DNA of 64,000 bases. It comes from an uncultured Tenacibaculum sp. (GTDB lineage: Bacteria; Bacteroidota; Bacteroidia; Flavobacteriales; Flavobacteriaceae). Shown one piece after another: positions 33,208 to 41,605 of the stretch. Numbering within the stretch: position 1 is the first letter of the stretch; each line of letters begins with the position of its first letter. The stretch spans positions 496,001-560,000 of the forward strand of contig CANMIL010000001.1 of NCBI GenBank assembly GCA_947497895.1, written 5' to 3'. Made by a program: the position numbers and the translations under genes. Below the pieces are notes generated by a model that made no database searches, had not been told where the DNA came from, and saw nothing but the letters and a program-made list of their open reading frames with translations.

Positions 33208-34383
33208 ATGAAAGACGATTTCTTCAAATATCAAGGTCAAACATCTCCTCATCCTTTGGCTATTGAAATTTCTCATGCTAATGGAAGTTATATTTACGAT
33301 GCCAAAGGAAACGAAATGCTAGATTTTGTTGCTGGGGTTTCTGCGAATAGTTTAGGACATAATCATCCAAAGGTGACCGCGGCTATACAAAATCAGTTAA
33401 CTAAATATACACATGTAATGGTTTATGGCGAGTTTATTCAAGCTCCTCAATTAGAACTTTGTAAAGCTTTGTCCAAAACCTTACCAGAATCATTATCTTC
33501 AGTTTACTTGGTAAACTCTGGAACTGAAGCAACCGAAGGAGCTCTGAAATTAGCGAAGCGTTATACTGGAAGAAGTGAAATTATTGCGGCAAAAAATTCT
33601 TATCATGGAAACACACAAGGTTCCATGAGTGTATGCGGTGCAGAACAACAAAATCAGGCCTATAGACCATTAATTCCAGGAACACGATTTATTCAATTTA
33701 ATGATGAATCTGCGCTAACAAAAATAACTAAGAAAACAGCTGGAGTCATTTTAGAAACCATTCAAGGTGGCGCTGGTTTTATTGAACCTCAAAATAACTT
33801 TTTACTAAAAGTTAAGCAAAAATGTGAAGAGGTTGGTGCTCTTTTAATCTTAGATGAAATTCAGTCAGGTGTTGGAAGGACTGGAACTTTTTGGGGATTT
33901 GAAAATTACAATATGTCTCCAGATATTATTATTACAGGAAAAGGTCTTGGTGGTGGAATGCCTATTGGAGCTTTTATTTCCTCTCATGAAATTATGTCTA
34001 CCCTAAAAGAAAACCCAAAACTTGGTCATATTACAACTTTTGGAGGACATCCCGTTATTGCTGCTGCAGGTTTGGCTACTGTCAATGAAATTAACAATAC
34101 ATCTTTAATGCAAGATGCATTGCGTAAAGAAAATATTATAAGAGATTTCTTTAAGGATCATCCAAAAGTTAAGGAAATTCGAGGAAAAGGACTAATGCTT
34201 GCGTTGATTGTAGACTCTCCAGATTTCGCAACCAAGGTAATTTTGGAGTGTATGAATAAAGGATTAATCTTATTTTGGCTATTATTTGAAGGAAGAGCCA
34301 TTAGAATCACTCCTCCCCTAACCATTTCAGATGAAGAAATTATAAAAGGCTGTACTATTTTACTAGAAGCTTTAAATAATTAA
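33208..34383 (+). CDS. Class III aminotransferase (aspartate aminotransferase family)
   Basis: PLP enzyme of 391 residues in the acetylornithine/ornithine-type class III group. Visible features are VNSGTEATEGALKLAKRYTG (about 102-121), LDEIQSGVGRTG with D216, and the PLP lysine K245 in ITGKGLGGGMPIGAF. It could act on acetylornithine, 4-aminobutyrate or another omega-amino acid. No arginine-synthesis genes are nearby, so argD is not claimed. It is co-transcribed with the OstA-like gene and ends before a terminator. Confidence 0.92.
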   Translation: MKDDFFKYQGQTSPHPLAIEISHANGSYIYDAKGNEMLDFVAGVSANSLGHNHPKVTAAIQNQLTKYTHVMVYGEFIQAPQLELCKALSKTLPESLSSVYLVNSGTEATEGALKLAKRYTGRSEIIAAKNSYHGNTQGSMSVCGAEQQNQAYRPLIPGTRFIQFNDESALTKITKKTAGVILETIQGGAGFIEPQNNFLLKVKQKCEEVGALLILDEIQSGVGRTGTFWGFENYNMSPDIIITGKGLGGGMPIGAFISSHEIMSTLKENPKLGHITTFGGHPVIAAAGLATVNEINNTSLMQDALRKENIIRDFFKDHPKVKEIRGKGLMLALIVDSPDFATKVILECMNKGLILFWLLFEGRAIRITPPLTISDEEIIKGCTILLEALNN

Positions 34384-34396
34384 AAAACGATCGACC

Positions 34397-34432
34397 TCCT
34401 CAACCTAGAATGTTGAGGATTTTTATTTTTAT
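34397..34432 (+). terminator. Terminator after the aminotransferase gene
   Basis: TCCTCAAC/GTTGAGGA (34397-34404, 34412-34419) is followed by TTTTTATTTTT. Confidence 0.88.
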
Positions 34433-34689
34433 ATATCATAATTTTCAATAAAATATTTCATATTTCAAAAATCAGTTGATTTTTAATTTTATTGACCAAC
34501 TATTCAATGAAAATTTAATTTTCAAAATATAAATTAATTATCAACAAGAAATAATTAAGCCTAAAAACAACATAAAACCGTATTTTTTTCACTAAAAAAT
34601 TAGGTAATCATCAATAAATCAAGCTACAAGACATTTTTTGTGCAATCGACCTATTTTTGCTATTTTGCATAACACTAAACATTGATTAT
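34433..34689. other. Very AT-rich upstream region of the acyl-CoA ligase gene
   Basis: No reading frame of interest. It holds an AT-only inverted repeat near 34507-34523 (TGAAAATT/AATTTTCA) and a TATTTTTG -7 candidate at 34652-34659, which places transcription start after the TTG at 34657 and so favours ATG 34690 as the start of the next gene. Confidence 0.45.
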
Positions 34690-36462
34690 ATGCCGCGCGA
34701 AATTAAACGTCTTTTTGATTTTCCTTATTACCAATTAGAGACTTATAATTTATCGAAAGCATTTACCACTAAATATAATGGCGAATGGCAGTCGATATCC
34801 ACAAAAGAATATATTGAACAAGCTAATACGATAAGCCGTGGTTTATTGCGATTAGGAGTTCAACCAGATGATAAAATTGCAGTAATTTCTACAAATAACC
34901 GAACAGAATGGAATGTTTGTGATATTGGTATTTTGCAAGTTGGAGCGCAAAACGTTCCTATTTATCCAACTATTTCCAAAGAAGATTACGAATACGTTTT
35001 AAATCACTCAGAAGCTACCTACTGCTTTGTTTCAGATGTTGAGGTTCTTGAAAAATTGAATCAAATAAAATCAAAAACGAAATTAAAAGGAGTTTTTACC
35101 TTCGACGAAATCGATGGAGAAAAAAATTGGAAAGAAGTTCTTGACCTAGGTAAGGATGAGAGTAATCAATCAGAAGTAGAAGAACGAAAAAATGCCGTAA
35201 CTCCAGATACTTTAGCTACTTTGATCTATACCTCAGGAACAACTGGTAGGCCAAAAGGTGTTATGCTAACTCATAAAAACATTGTTTCCAACGTGATCAG
35301 CAGTGAAAAACGTGTTCCTTTTTCATACGGAAAAGAAAAATCTTTAAGTTTTTTACCAGTATGTCACATTTTCGAGCGTATGATATTGTATTTATATCAA
35401 TATTGTGGTGTTTCTATATATTTTGCTGAGTCTATTGAAAAGCTTAGTGAAAATGCTCAAGAAGTAAAACCTAATGTAATGACTGCTGTTCCAAGGCTTT
35501 ATGAAAAAATATATGATAAAATCTATGCCAAAGGAACGGAACTATCAGGAATTAAGAAAAAATTATTCTTTTGGGCTATTGAATTAGGGTTAAAATACAA
35601 ACCTTATGGTGCTAATGGATGGTGGTACGAAAAACAACTAGGTTTGGCTCGTAAACTTATCTTTTCAAAATGGCAAGCTGCTTTGGGTGGTGAATTGAAA
35701 TTAATGGTATCAGGTTCTGCTCCTTTGCAAGCGAGATTAGGTAGAGTTTTTGCTGCGGCAGGGATGCCTGTTATGGAAGGTTATGGACTTACAGAAACCT
35801 CTCCTGTTATTTCTGTAAATGATCAGAGAAATGGAGGTTTTAGAATTGGAACGGTTGGAAAAATTATTGAAGGTGTTGAGGTTAAAATAGCGGATACCGG
35901 TGAAATTCTAGCGAAAGGGCCTAATATCATGGTTGGATACTATAAAGATCCTGAAAAAACTGCCCAAGTATTAAAAGATGGTTATTTCCATACTGGTGAT
36001 AAAGGAGAAATCTGTGAAGAAGGTTTCTTAAAAATTACAGGTAGGACTAAGGAAATGTTCAAAACATCTGGAGGAAAATACGTGATTCCACCGTTATTAG
36101 AAGGAAAATTAAAGCAATCAAGATTCATAGAACAAGTAATGGTTGTTGGTGAAGGTGAAAAAATGCCTGCGGCACTTGTTCAACCTAATTTTGAATTCGT
36201 AAGAGAATGGGCTAAGCGCCATGATATTGATTTAGGTGATAACGCTGATGTTATCTCGAATCAAAAAGTAATTGATAGGATTCAAGAAGAGGTTGACGAA
36301 TGTAACTGTAACTTCGGAAAATGGGAGCAAATTAAACGATTTGAGCTTACTCCGGACGAGTGGTCTATCGATGGTGGTCAGCTTACTCCTACCATGAAAA
36401 TGAAACGTGCAATCATTAAAGATATTTATAAGGATTTGTATGATAAAATCTACAGAGCTTAG
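34690..36462 (+). CDS. Long-chain acyl-CoA synthetase (AMP-binding)
   Basis: Adenylate-forming enzyme that activates fatty acids to acyl-CoA. From ATG 34690 it has 590 residues; the longer frame from TTG 34657 would begin inside a -7 box. The AMP-binding signature is LIYTSGTTGRPKGVMLTHKN, followed by GYGLTETSPVIS and YFHTGDKGEI, with the C-terminal lysine motif near SIDGGQLTPTMKMKR. It is a membrane-associated FadD/ACSL-like enzyme. It stands alone after a 300-base AT-rich stretch. Confidence 0.93.
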   Translation: MPREIKRLFDFPYYQLETYNLSKAFTTKYNGEWQSISTKEYIEQANTISRGLLRLGVQPDDKIAVISTNNRTEWNVCDIGILQVGAQNVPIYPTISKEDYEYVLNHSEATYCFVSDVEVLEKLNQIKSKTKLKGVFTFDEIDGEKNWKEVLDLGKDESNQSEVEERKNAVTPDTLATLIYTSGTTGRPKGVMLTHKNIVSNVISSEKRVPFSYGKEKSLSFLPVCHIFERMILYLYQYCGVSIYFAESIEKLSENAQEVKPNVMTAVPRLYEKIYDKIYAKGTELSGIKKKLFFWAIELGLKYKPYGANGWWYEKQLGLARKLIFSKWQAALGGELKLMVSGSAPLQARLGRVFAAAGMPVMEGYGLTETSPVISVNDQRNGGFRIGTVGKIIEGVEVKIADTGEILAKGPNIMVGYYKDPEKTAQVLKDGYFHTGDKGEICEEGFLKITGRTKEMFKTSGGKYVIPPLLEGKLKQSRFIEQVMVVGEGEKMPAALVQPNFEFVREWAKRHDIDLGDNADVISNQKVIDRIQEEVDECNCNFGKWEQIKRFELTPDEWSIDGGQLTPTMKMKRAIIKDIYKDLYDKIYRA

Positions 36463-36502
36463 ATAATTAAAATATAATTAAAGTTAAATAATGACGTCAT
36501 TG

Positions 36503-36510
36503 TATATTTG
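36503..36510 (+). promoter_or_regulatory. -7 box of the RluA-family gene
   Basis: TATATTTG lies 29 bases before ATG 36540. Just upstream is the 12-bp palindrome AATGACGTCATT (36489-36500), and AATGACGT occurs again at 36512-36519, so a dimeric regulator could bind around this promoter. Confidence 0.5.
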
Positions 36511-36539
36511 CAATGACGTTTCTTTTTTTATCACTATTA

Positions 36540-38153
36540 ATGACTAAATTTCACTCCTTTCAAAGTAATATTAACGCTATTGAACTTCCAGAAGAAATAG
36601 CATATCCTCACAATTATACTCCTCATAAAATCGCTAAACTCGCTTCTGAGAAGCTTCAAAATTACCTTGAAAATCAAATCGATTTTACGCATGACTTTGG
36701 TCTCCATTCTTCAAATGGTTTGGGTAAAATGTTTGGAGTACTTGTTGTAAAAAATAAATTCAATGAAATAGGTTATTTGGCAGCTTTTTCAGGAAAACTA
36801 TCGGATCGTACACTTCATAAACACTTCGTTCCTCCTGTTTTTGACACTTTAGACACTAATAATTTTTATATCAAAGCAGAAAACCAACTGAATGAATTAA
36901 CAAAGGAAATTGAAACACTTAGCGAAGATAATCGCTATTTAGATCTAAAAAAACAATACCACACTCAAAATCAACTTAATAAAGAGTTTTTGGAAGCTGA
37001 GCGCGCAAAAATAAAAAATAGAAGAAAACTTAGAAAAGCTCAGAACGAAGTTGACAATCAAAAAAACATTAATGAAGAGTTTTATCTAAGAGAATATGAA
37101 ATATACCTCAATGATAAATTAAAGCCTTTAAAAACGCTATTTACCAATAAATATGAAGAAATAGATAGTCTGAAACAAAAAAGAGCTACCTTATCTGCAA
37201 ATACTCAGCAAAAATTGTTTCGAAGCTATCTGTTTTTAAATGGTAATCATGAAAAAGCTAATTTATTAGATCTATTTGAAGAAAGCCCACAAAATATTCC
37301 TGCGGGTGCAGGAGATTGTTGTGCTCCAAAGCTATTTCAATACGCTTACCATAATGAACTTACTCCCATTGCTCTTGCGGAATTTTGGTGGGGAAAACCT
37401 TTAACCTCAACGATTAGAAAACACAAACAATATTATCCAGCATGTACTGGCAAATGCAAGCCCATTTTAACTCATATGCTACAAGGATTGAAAGTTCAAA
37501 ACACCCCTTTGCTTACCGAACTCAACAAAATAGATTCACTAGATATACTTTATGAAGATGAACATTTAATAGCTATAAACAAACCTCATGATGTATTAAG
37601 TGTTTCTGGAAAGGAAATCGAGCACAGCATTGAATATTTGGTAAAAAGAAACTATCCAAAGGCTACTGGCCCTTTAATCGTCCATCGATTGGACATGTCA
37701 ACATCGGGTATTTTATTAATTGCTAAAAGTAAAGAAGTTCACAAGAAACTTCAGGAGCAGTTTATAAATAAAACTATTGAAAAAAGATATATCGCGCTTT
37801 TGGAAGGTGTTTTACCGAAAGATAAAGGAACAATCGATTTACCACTCCGCGTTGATTTAGATGATAGGCCAAAACAAATGGTATGCTATAAACATGGTAA
37901 AAAAGCACTTACAAAATGGGAGAAAATTTCTATTGAAAATAATTCTACCAGAATATACTTTTACCCTATTTCGGGAAGAACACACCAATTACGAATGCAT
38001 GCGGCACATCCGAAAGGGTTAAACATCCCTATTGTAGGTGACGATTTATATGGTAATAAAGCGAGTAGATTGTGTTTGCACGCCGAACAAATTAAGTTTA
38101 TTCATCCAGTTTCAAAGAATGAAATTATTGTTCATTCTCCTGCTCCTTTTTAG
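36540..38153 (+). CDS. RluA family pseudouridine synthase with long N-terminal extension
   Basis: From ATG 36540 it has 537 residues (a further in-frame ATG at 36513 lies at the expected transcript start). The C-terminal 210 residues are a pseudouridine synthase: LYEDEHLIAINKPHDVLSVSG, then IVHRLDMSTSGILLIAKS with the catalytic aspartate, and ISGRTHQLRMHAAHP. The N-terminal 320 residues are specific to this subfamily: a domain ending in AFSGKLSDR, a charged coiled coil (about 115-210), and AGAGDCCAPKLFQYAYHNEL with Cys residues. It acts on rRNA or tRNA uridines; the target is not predictable. Confidence 0.9.
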   Translation: MTKFHSFQSNINAIELPEEIAYPHNYTPHKIAKLASEKLQNYLENQIDFTHDFGLHSSNGLGKMFGVLVVKNKFNEIGYLAAFSGKLSDRTLHKHFVPPVFDTLDTNNFYIKAENQLNELTKEIETLSEDNRYLDLKKQYHTQNQLNKEFLEAERAKIKNRRKLRKAQNEVDNQKNINEEFYLREYEIYLNDKLKPLKTLFTNKYEEIDSLKQKRATLSANTQQKLFRSYLFLNGNHEKANLLDLFEESPQNIPAGAGDCCAPKLFQYAYHNELTPIALAEFWWGKPLTSTIRKHKQYYPACTGKCKPILTHMLQGLKVQNTPLLTELNKIDSLDILYEDEHLIAINKPHDVLSVSGKEIEHSIEYLVKRNYPKATGPLIVHRLDMSTSGILLIAKSKEVHKKLQEQFINKTIEKRYIALLEGVLPKDKGTIDLPLRVDLDDRPKQMVCYKHGKKALTKWEKISIENNSTRIYFYPISGRTHQLRMHAAHPKGLNIPIVGDDLYGNKASRLCLHAEQIKFIHPVSKNEIIVHSPAPF

Positions 38154-38568
38154 GCAAACTTTAGACAAGAAAAAATCTCCTTTCGTTAGAAAGGAGATAT
38201 CCCTTAAATATTAGCAGAATGTATCGTATTTGTATCTTCGGTACAAACACATTTGCAAGGTAGTCAAAATCATCATATTTCCTTGTAAGGGTTAGCCCTA
38301 GAAATACGCTAAGGGTTTTCCCTAGTTAGTATTACCCAGTAACCATTACCCATAAAAAAAGCCCTCCGAAGAGAGCTAAAACTAAAAACCAATTTAAAAA
38401 ATCTAATAATGAAAAAACTTTTGTTTAAAGATACATACGAACTCTTTTTAATACTGGTAAAATAAGACAGCTCCCTTTTTATCCTGCGTTCAATAAAGTC
38501 TTCTTTTAGACAAATGGTTTTTTACCATTTATCGGTCTTTAAAGCATTTTTACCGTATCTTTACACAT
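38154..38568. other. Structured gene-free region (locus C)
   Basis: Contains two terminator-type hairpins oriented for the minus strand: ATCTCCTTTC/GAAAGGAGAT at 38175-38198 and GCCCTC-CGAA-GAGAGC at 38361-38376, each with an A run on the left. Between them are a UUCG-type hairpin (TTTGTA/TACAAA, 38229-38247) and C-rich motifs (AAGGGTTTTCCCTAG near 38310-38325, then two TTACCC). A frame of 18 codons (38409-38465) starts MKKLLFKDTYEL and stops. No gene is claimed. Confidence 0.5.
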
Positions 38569-39294
38569 ATGAATATTGTTATTATTACTGGGGGCAGTAA
38601 AGGAATTGGAAAGGCCTTGGCTAAAAAATATGCTTCAGAAAATTATAAAGTTTATTCCCTTTCGAGAAGTATTATCAACATACAAAAAGTAACTCAGATT
38701 GCTGTTGACTTAAGTGATTTCAAAGAAATGAAAAATCAATTTTCCATGCTATTGGATGAATTGAAGAAAGAGCCTATTACCTCTTTGACCTTAATTAACA
38801 ATGCGGGTAGACTTGGTACCATAGCTAGCTTGGAAAACATTACTCCAGCAGATATTGCTGAAAGTGTGAATTTGAACTTAACAGGGCCTATGGTTCTATC
38901 GAATATGTTTATCAATTTCTCGAAAAACCTTTCCTGTAAAAAACAAATTATTAATATATCCTCGGGAGCTGCCACGAAACCTTATGAAGGTTGGAGTATT
39001 TATTGTGCATCCAAAGCTGCACTCGATATGTTTACCAGAACTGTTGCTGCCGAGCAGGAAGCGTTTTCCAATGGCGTAAAATGTATCGCACTATATCCTG
39101 GTGTTGTTGATACTAGTATGCAAGCTCAAATAAGAGGTACGAAAGAAGAAGATTTCAAAAATTTACAACGATTTGTTGACTTAAAAGAAAATAACGACTT
39201 GTATTCAGCAGATTACGTGGCTGCAACCATTTACAGTATCGATATTGAAAATAAGTTATCGAATGGAGATATTTTCGATATAAGAAATATATAA
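38569..39294 (+). CDS. SDR family oxidoreductase
   Basis: NAD(P)H-dependent short-chain dehydrogenase of 241 residues. The cofactor motif is TGGSKGIG (7-14), the NNAG motif is at 77-80, and the catalytic residues are S131/S132, Y145 and K149 (YCASK). It resembles sepiapterin-reductase-like and benzil-reductase-like SDRs (GWSIYCASKAALDMF), but the substrate is unknown. Its stop lies one base from the stop of the convergent LytTR gene, so the two transcripts overlap. Confidence 0.9.
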   Translation: MNIVIITGGSKGIGKALAKKYASENYKVYSLSRSIINIQKVTQIAVDLSDFKEMKNQFSMLLDELKKEPITSLTLINNAGRLGTIASLENITPADIAESVNLNLTGPMVLSNMFINFSKNLSCKKQIINISSGAATKPYEGWSIYCASKAALDMFTRTVAAEQEAFSNGVKCIALYPGVVDTSMQAQIRGTKEEDFKNLQRFVDLKENNDLYSADYVAATIYSIDIENKLSNGDIFDIRNI

Positions 39295-39295
39295 A

Positions 39296-40039
39296 CTACC
39301 TAAAAATAGTATTATCCTTTATAAATGCGTTTTTATAACGCTCACTAAAAGGAATTTGATTTCCATCTTGGAGGATGATTAAGTTATCTTCGAAGTAGAT
39401 TTCCCTTACCTTTTTAATGTTGATTATATAATTTCTATGCACCTGTCTGAAATCAGTATTTCCAAGTATTTCTTTTAACTTGGTTAATGATAATTTTATC
39501 AAATAACTTCCATCAGCGCAAGTAATACTACAATACTTCTCTTTTACTTCAACAAAGTTTATAGAATCAACATCTACTTTAACAACACTTCTTTTTTTCT
39601 TAATAAAAAGATATGAAGGACTGATAACAGCACTTTTCTCATTAAAACTGATACTGTTCGATTGTTGGTAACAGGATTCAATAGCTAACTCTAATGAATA
39701 CAAAAGCTCTAATTCATTGTATGGCTTGAGTAAATAAACCATTGGATTGGTAAGTTTCGCTTCATCAAATACAGCTTTACTCTGCATACTAGTTAAAAAT
39801 AAAAACGGAACTTCAACCCCTTGCCTATTTAAACGCTGCGCTAATTCTATTCCTTCAGGCTTTCCATCAATCATGATGTCTAAAATTATTACATCAAAAA
39901 AACGATTTTTTATCTCCTTCTCTGCTTCTAATGAATTATGAGCTCTAATTACCTCATAATTATTACCTTCAAGAAAAGAAATTAATTTCGACGCTTCTTT
40001 GTCTAAATCTTCAAGCAATAATAATCTTAGTCTATTCAT
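39296..40039 (-). CDS. LytTR-type response regulator
   Basis: Two-component response regulator of 247 residues: receiver domain (about 5-120) with the phospho-acceptor D54 in VIILDIMID, and K at LLKPYNELE; then a LytTR DNA-binding domain (about 140-247) with VDSINFVEVKEKYCSITCAD and FRQVHRNYIINIKKVREIYF. No histidine kinase gene is adjacent, so the regulator is an orphan here. The 1-kb gene-free region upstream, rich in inverted repeats, is a plausible place for its binding sites. Confidence 0.93.
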   Translation of the reverse strand: MNRLRLLLLEDLDKEASKLISFLEGNNYEVIRAHNSLEAEKEIKNRFFDVIILDIMIDGKPEGIELAQRLNRQGVEVPFLFLTSMQSKAVFDEAKLTNPMVYLLKPYNELELLYSLELAIESCYQQSNSISFNEKSAVISPSYLFIKKKRSVVKVDVDSINFVEVKEKYCSITCADGSYLIKLSLTKLKEILGNTDFRQVHRNYIINIKKVREIYFEDNLIILQDGNQIPFSERYKNAFIKDNTIFR

Positions 40040-40395
40040 AACATAAAAGTAAAACTAATTTGTTAACAAACCCAATTTTTACAAGGCTTTATAATTATGA
40101 TTAAATACGAATGTAAAATTAAGCATAACTATTTTTACAAAACTGAAATAAGTGCAGAGCAAAAGAGAAAAAAGCCACATGAATAACTTCATTGTGACTT
40201 TTCTCATTTATAAGGGGAACTAATTATAATTTTACAACACATTCATAATACCGCAAACATAAATATAGTTCCTATTTATAAGGTTAGATTAACCTTAACA
40301 AAAGGCTAATTAAAAGAAAATACTTTCAGTTTCTATTTAAGATGTGAGCCCAGTAAAAACAATAGCGAACTAACAATCAAAACCTTATTATAAAA

Positions 40396-40472
40396 CAAAA
40401 AAAGAAGCTCTATTAAGAGCTTCCCCTAGTGCTTTCCATTGGTATGGAAATTAAAGTCCCTACACTATAATT
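40396..40472 (-). ncRNA. Candidate small RNA of about 75 nt
   Basis: On the minus strand a TATTTTTG -7 box (40485-40478) is followed by a perfect 7-bp hairpin (40433-40450) and then by a GAAGCTC/GAGCTTC stem (40404-40410, 40417-40423) with an eight-base T run (40403-40396). No -33 box was found and there is no frame. Weaker than the candidate near 23.8 kb. Confidence 0.35.
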
Positions 40473-41001
40473 CATATCAAAAATAATACTATAATCATCA
40501 TTAAAATAGTGGCAAATTCCCTAAAGCTTTTATAGTAAAAACCATGAGTACCTACCTCAGTATAACTGAAAAGGATAAGAAGTTTTCCCTAAAGTCAAAC
40601 CTTCCTATCCTTACACTAAAGCTTACTACACTTATATCAAAACTAAGGGTATATATGATATTTCATGGGTTATTTAGATATTTTGTTCTTTTTTCTAGTT
40701 AAATGGTTCAATTTCATCGATGAATTAAACATCCTAATAAATTAATAAGCTAAAAAACAACTAACCGTATACGTATCATTAACTTGAATTACCAATTTCC
40801 TTAAAAATGTTATGATATAATACACAGTTAGTTTTGAGTGATATTTAAATTTATAATTTTTAGCGTCTAACTTCTCAAGAATTGGTTTAATTACTTTTAC
40901 TAACAAGGTCGTTTGCAAGATTAAATCGACTAACTGCTTTTTATTTAAATAAGCAATTATAGGTACTTTTTTGATATCTTTCCAAAAATAACACCTTAAA
41001 T

Positions 41002-41017
41002 TACCTACTCATAGGTA
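41002..41017. promoter_or_regulatory. Inverted repeat upstream of the 41073 gene
   Basis: TACCTA-CTCA-TAGGTA is a 6-bp inverted repeat, 56 bases before the ATG. A related TACCTACCTCA stands at about 40550. No TAnnTTTG box lies in between, so an activator site or an alternative promoter is possible. Confidence 0.35.
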
Positions 41018-41072
41018 GTTATACTTATTACATACTTTCTACCTTTACCCTACTTAACTGAATCTACAAATT

Positions 41073-41552
41073 ATGATAACAACCGAACACTTACAAAGCA
41101 ACACCCGTTTAAAAAACCTAGAAACGGAAATGAAAAGTATTATTGAAGCAAGCTCTACCAAATTATCTCTTGAGGATTTAAAAGGAAGTTTCTATAAACG
41201 TGCTTCTCTTCAAACGGTAAAAGGAATCTTAGAAGCTTCAGACGTCATAGGAATTAGCACCCTAAATAATGTTGGGACTCTTGTTGAAGTTAAATATTCT
41301 ATTTCAGGAATAGATTTGGATACTATTTACATTGGCGGAGAAGGATCAACAAGCGCTTTTGGAATTCTATCCAATGTATCCATGAACTCCGACAATACTA
41401 TTGATTTAGAGGTAAATCAAAACACTCCTACAAATAATTCCTACACCTTTAGTACTGATTACATTCGTAGTAGCTCACAAGAGTACAATCACACGAATAA
41501 TCCTATAAATGACTCTGATGACTATGTTCTTATAGAAACGGAACCCGCATAA
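41073..41552 (+). CDS. Hypothetical protein
   Basis: Unrecognised protein of 159 residues without a signal peptide or membrane helix. Residues 5-55 look helical and charged (LKNLETEMKSIIEASSTKLS), while 60-159 are rich in Ser, Asn and Thr and look beta-stranded (IYIGGEGSTSAFGILSNVSM). There are no Cys residues. It lies 53 bases before a secreted barrel protein gene, which suggests a two-gene unit. Function unknown; the low-complexity polar C-terminus would fit a surface or secreted protein exported by a non-Sec route. Confidence 0.65.
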   Translation: MITTEHLQSNTRLKNLETEMKSIIEASSTKLSLEDLKGSFYKRASLQTVKGILEASDVIGISTLNNVGTLVEVKYSISGIDLDTIYIGGEGSTSAFGILSNVSMNSDNTIDLEVNQNTPTNNSYTFSTDYIRSSSQEYNHTNNPINDSDDYVLIETEPA

Positions 41553-41605
41553 ATGTCATACTCTTTAGTTTGAAAGACTACAAAAAACTATAAAAAACAA
41601 TACAC

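Larger units (their letters stand above)
40040..41072. other. One-kilobase structured gene-free region (locus A)
   Basis: No convincing protein gene in either strand. Hairpins include AAAAGCCACA..TGTGACTTTT (about 40170-40200), a minus-strand terminator at 40396-40423, TTTCCAT-TGGT-ATGGAAA (40433-40450), a long stem AAGGATAAGAAG/CTTCCTATCCTT (40571-40582, 40601-40612) and TACCTA-CTCA-TAGGTA (41002-41017). The motif TTTTCCCTA also occurs. A minus-strand small RNA may lie at 40396-40472. Confidence 0.5.
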
